Positions 6,418 through 7,605 of a stretch of DNA of 7,605 bases are shown here, in pieces. Position 1 is the first letter of the stretch. Each line of letters opens with the position of its first letter. The stretch spans positions 1-7,605 of the forward strand of contig JAHJRK010000047.1 of the NCBI GenBank assembly GCA_018830925.1, in the 5' to 3' direction. The notes under the pieces are model-generated. The model saw only the letters and a program-made list of their open reading frames with translations. It was not told where the DNA came from and ran no database searches. Made by a program: the position numbers and the translations under genes. The DNA is from Pseudomonadota bacterium. GTDB lineage: Bacteria > Desulfobacterota > Desulfobacteria > Desulfobacterales > RPRI01.

Positions 6418-6518
6418 GTAAGTACTCAGGCTTTTTAGGCTGTAGGCTGTTAGACTGAAGGCTGTCAGCTAAAAACCTACAGCCTAAACACCTACAGCCT
6501 ACCCACCTGAGCAGTTAC
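6418..6518. repeat. Palindromic intergenic repeat, copy B (acsB-acsC gap)
   Basis: A second, shorter copy (101 nt) of the element in the acsC-acsE gap, in the same orientation. It begins with the same 13 nt (GTAAGTACTCAGG) and ends with the same 43 nt (6476-6518). The left arm carries TTTTTAGGCTGTAGGCTG and a degenerate second word; the right arm carries the inverse, so the whole element can fold into one long imperfect hairpin with a short loop near 6466-6475. It starts 25 nt upstream of the acsC ATG and lies 39 nt downstream of the acsB stop. Confidence 0.85.
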
Positions 6519-6557
6519 AAATTAAAACATACATTCATTGTTTGCCGCCGTTTCACA

Positions 6558-7604
6558 TTAACCGAGAAGCGAAGGCATTGAAAGAGCCGGATGCCCGACT
6601 TTCTGCAGGAACGGCATTATCTCCTCTTCGGTTATCCCAACGGTCTCGTCGGCTATCATATCGTACAGGTTGGGACACCCAAGCGCTTCTCCCCTTTTTA
6701 TAATCCTGTCTTTGATTTCTTCCTTGAGGCTCTTCGGCATCCATACCATCCTCAAGAGTCCTCCGTCGCCCAAAAGGAATTTCCCCTGCGTGACGTTGAA
6801 TTTTGAATGCCCGACAAATCCGGGGGATGAGGCTCCACCGCCCATAACGCCCGCAAGGGTGGTAAACTTCATTCCGCAAGGTGTTTCACCGGTGTAATCC
6901 CTGTGGACAGTCATTATCCCGTTGCAGGTTGGAAGCGTTGCGGCAATGGCTTCGCAGCAGCCGCATGTAGTCATCGGGTCCTTAATCATCGAATAGAAGT
7001 TGTAATGGGTAACGGCCCCTCTCGACGCCTTGAAAACAAATTCATTAACACCTTTCCACTGCCCTAGAACAGTATCAAGACATTCGCCTTTTTCTATCGG
7101 CTGGTTTGGTCCGGTCGGGTTGATTTCAAAAGACGCCTTGCAGTCCATCCAGTTATACGCGCCGCAAAGGCCGGTTCTCTCGGGGCTTACCGTGCAGACA
7201 TGGTTGGGAGCAAACGACTGGCAGAGTGTGCATGAATAGTATGTTTCCACAGACTCGTCAGTCATCTTTTCAACACGTTCATCCCTTGTCCTGTACTCGC
7301 CTCTGGCACGTTTTGTAAGCTTTTCTACATCGGCTTTTTTCGTGTAGAGGGTAACCTGCACCTTGTCCACAATCTTCTGGAAATCCTGATGGAACTTGGC
7401 ATGAAGCACAACACCGATATCCTTAAGAGAAAAGCCCTTGTCAACAGCCGCCTTTCCGACGCGGATCCAGGCAATATCCCTCTGCCCTATATGCATTACG
7501 CCCTGGATATAGTTGATGAGGTGGTGAATCTGGCGCTCCAGAATCGGCTCAAAATCGACCTGGAAATCACGGCCTGCAATCTGGACATAGATTCCAAGCG
7601 GAAA
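6558..7604 (-). CDS. acsB: Acetyl-CoA synthase (CODH/ACS) subunit, C-terminal 348 residues
   Basis: The 5' part lies beyond the right edge. AcsB makes acetyl-CoA from CO, CoA and the methyl group delivered by the corrinoid protein. The frame is open from 7604, and the residues before the internal Met at 7496 are clearly AcsB-like (FEPILERQIHHLINY), so that Met is not the start. In fragment numbering, the A-cluster ligands are cysteines 125, 128, 137 and 147 (C-x2-C-x8-C-x9-C, within YYSCTLCQSFAPNHVC), binding the 4Fe-4S cluster, and the C-G-C motif at 214-216 (TTCGCCEA), binding the distal Ni. These spacings equal those of the Moorella enzyme (506, 509, 518, 528, 595-597), so the fragment starts near Moorella residue 382. 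The phenylalanine three residues after the second cysteine, at the substrate pocket, is kept. It is the first of the three co-oriented acs genes visible. The archaeal homologue is CdhC. Confidence 0.97.
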   Translation of the reverse strand, partial: FPLGIYVQIAGRDFQVDFEPILERQIHHLINYIQGVMHIGQRDIAWIRVGKAAVDKGFSLKDIGVVLHAKFHQDFQKIVDKVQVTLYTKKADVEKLTKRARGEYRTRDERVEKMTDESVETYYSCTLCQSFAPNHVCTVSPERTGLCGAYNWMDCKASFEINPTGPNQPIEKGECLDTVLGQWKGVNEFVFKASRGAVTHYNFYSMIKDPMTTCGCCEAIAATLPTCNGIMTVHRDYTGETPCGMKFTTLAGVMGGGASSPGFVGHSKFNVTQGKFLLGDGGLLRMVWMPKSLKEEIKDRIIKRGEALGCPNLYDMIADETVGITEEEIMPFLQKVGHPALSMPSLLG

Positions 7605-7605
7605 A

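Noticed and set aside
4897..6518. A CRISPR array, because of repeated TAGGCTGTAGG words
   Set aside because: The words are iterated without regular spacers and in opposite orientation within each element, and there are no cas genes.
6553..6879. 108-codon minus-strand frame overlapping the end of acsB
   Set aside because: It is out of frame with acsB and rich in Arg and Gly; no ribosome-binding site or homology is apparent.
7494..7496. ATG at 7496 as the acsB start
   Set aside because: The same frame is open to the right edge and the 36 preceding residues are conserved AcsB sequence, so the gene is truncated by the window, not started here.

Overview
The window is a bacterial chromosomal segment in which every supported gene lies on the minus strand, so the biological order runs from the right edge to the left. 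The right half carries Wood-Ljungdahl (reductive acetyl-CoA) genes: the 3' part of acsB (acetyl-CoA synthase, with its complete A-cluster ligand set), a full acsC (corrinoid iron-sulfur protein large subunit) and a full acsE (methyltetrahydrofolate:corrinoid/iron-sulfur protein methyltransferase). Together they pass a methyl group from methyl-tetrahydrofolate (AcsE) to the cobalamin of AcsC, and then to the Ni site of AcsB, where it joins CO and CoA to give acetyl-CoA. The bacterial-type genes, their AcsE variant and the neighbours suggest an anaerobic autotroph or a complete-oxidising/syntrophic bacterium, most likely Desulfobacterota (Desulfobacterales/Syntrophales-like). That taxonomic guess is an inference.

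The acs transcript probably ends at a strong bidirectional intrinsic terminator at 3789-3825, after two further hairpins downstream of acsE. To the left lie a cysteine-free DUF3786-family protein (2940-3554) and a very large gene entering from the left edge (2-2776, 925 residues visible). The large gene's long alpha-helical N-terminal region runs into what looks like the start of a PEP/pyruvate-binding (PPDK/PEP-synthase N-terminal, ATP-grasp) domain exactly at the window edge. If so, it is a giant PEP synthase-like protein. Its link to the acetyl-CoA pathway through pyruvate-to-PEP metabolism is only inferred.

The most unusual structure is between the genes. Nearly every intergenic gap holds a long imperfect palindrome or hairpin. 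Two copies of an element built from TAGGCTGTAGG words (4897-5048 and 6418-6518) sit in the acsC-acsE and acsB-acsC gaps and share an identical 43-nt right arm. A different palindrome built from TTCGA words (2783-2932) fills the DUF3786-to-large-gene gap, and related words occur at 3608-3665 upstream of DUF3786. A 16-nt inverted repeat lies 5 nt after the acsE stop. The acsE leader contains two mutually exclusive hairpins, one of which would bury the Shine-Dalgarno sequence, so it is a candidate translational switch.

No tRNA, rRNA, CRISPR array or transposase gene was seen. acsD, the small corrinoid-protein subunit gene often found beside acsC, is not in this window.
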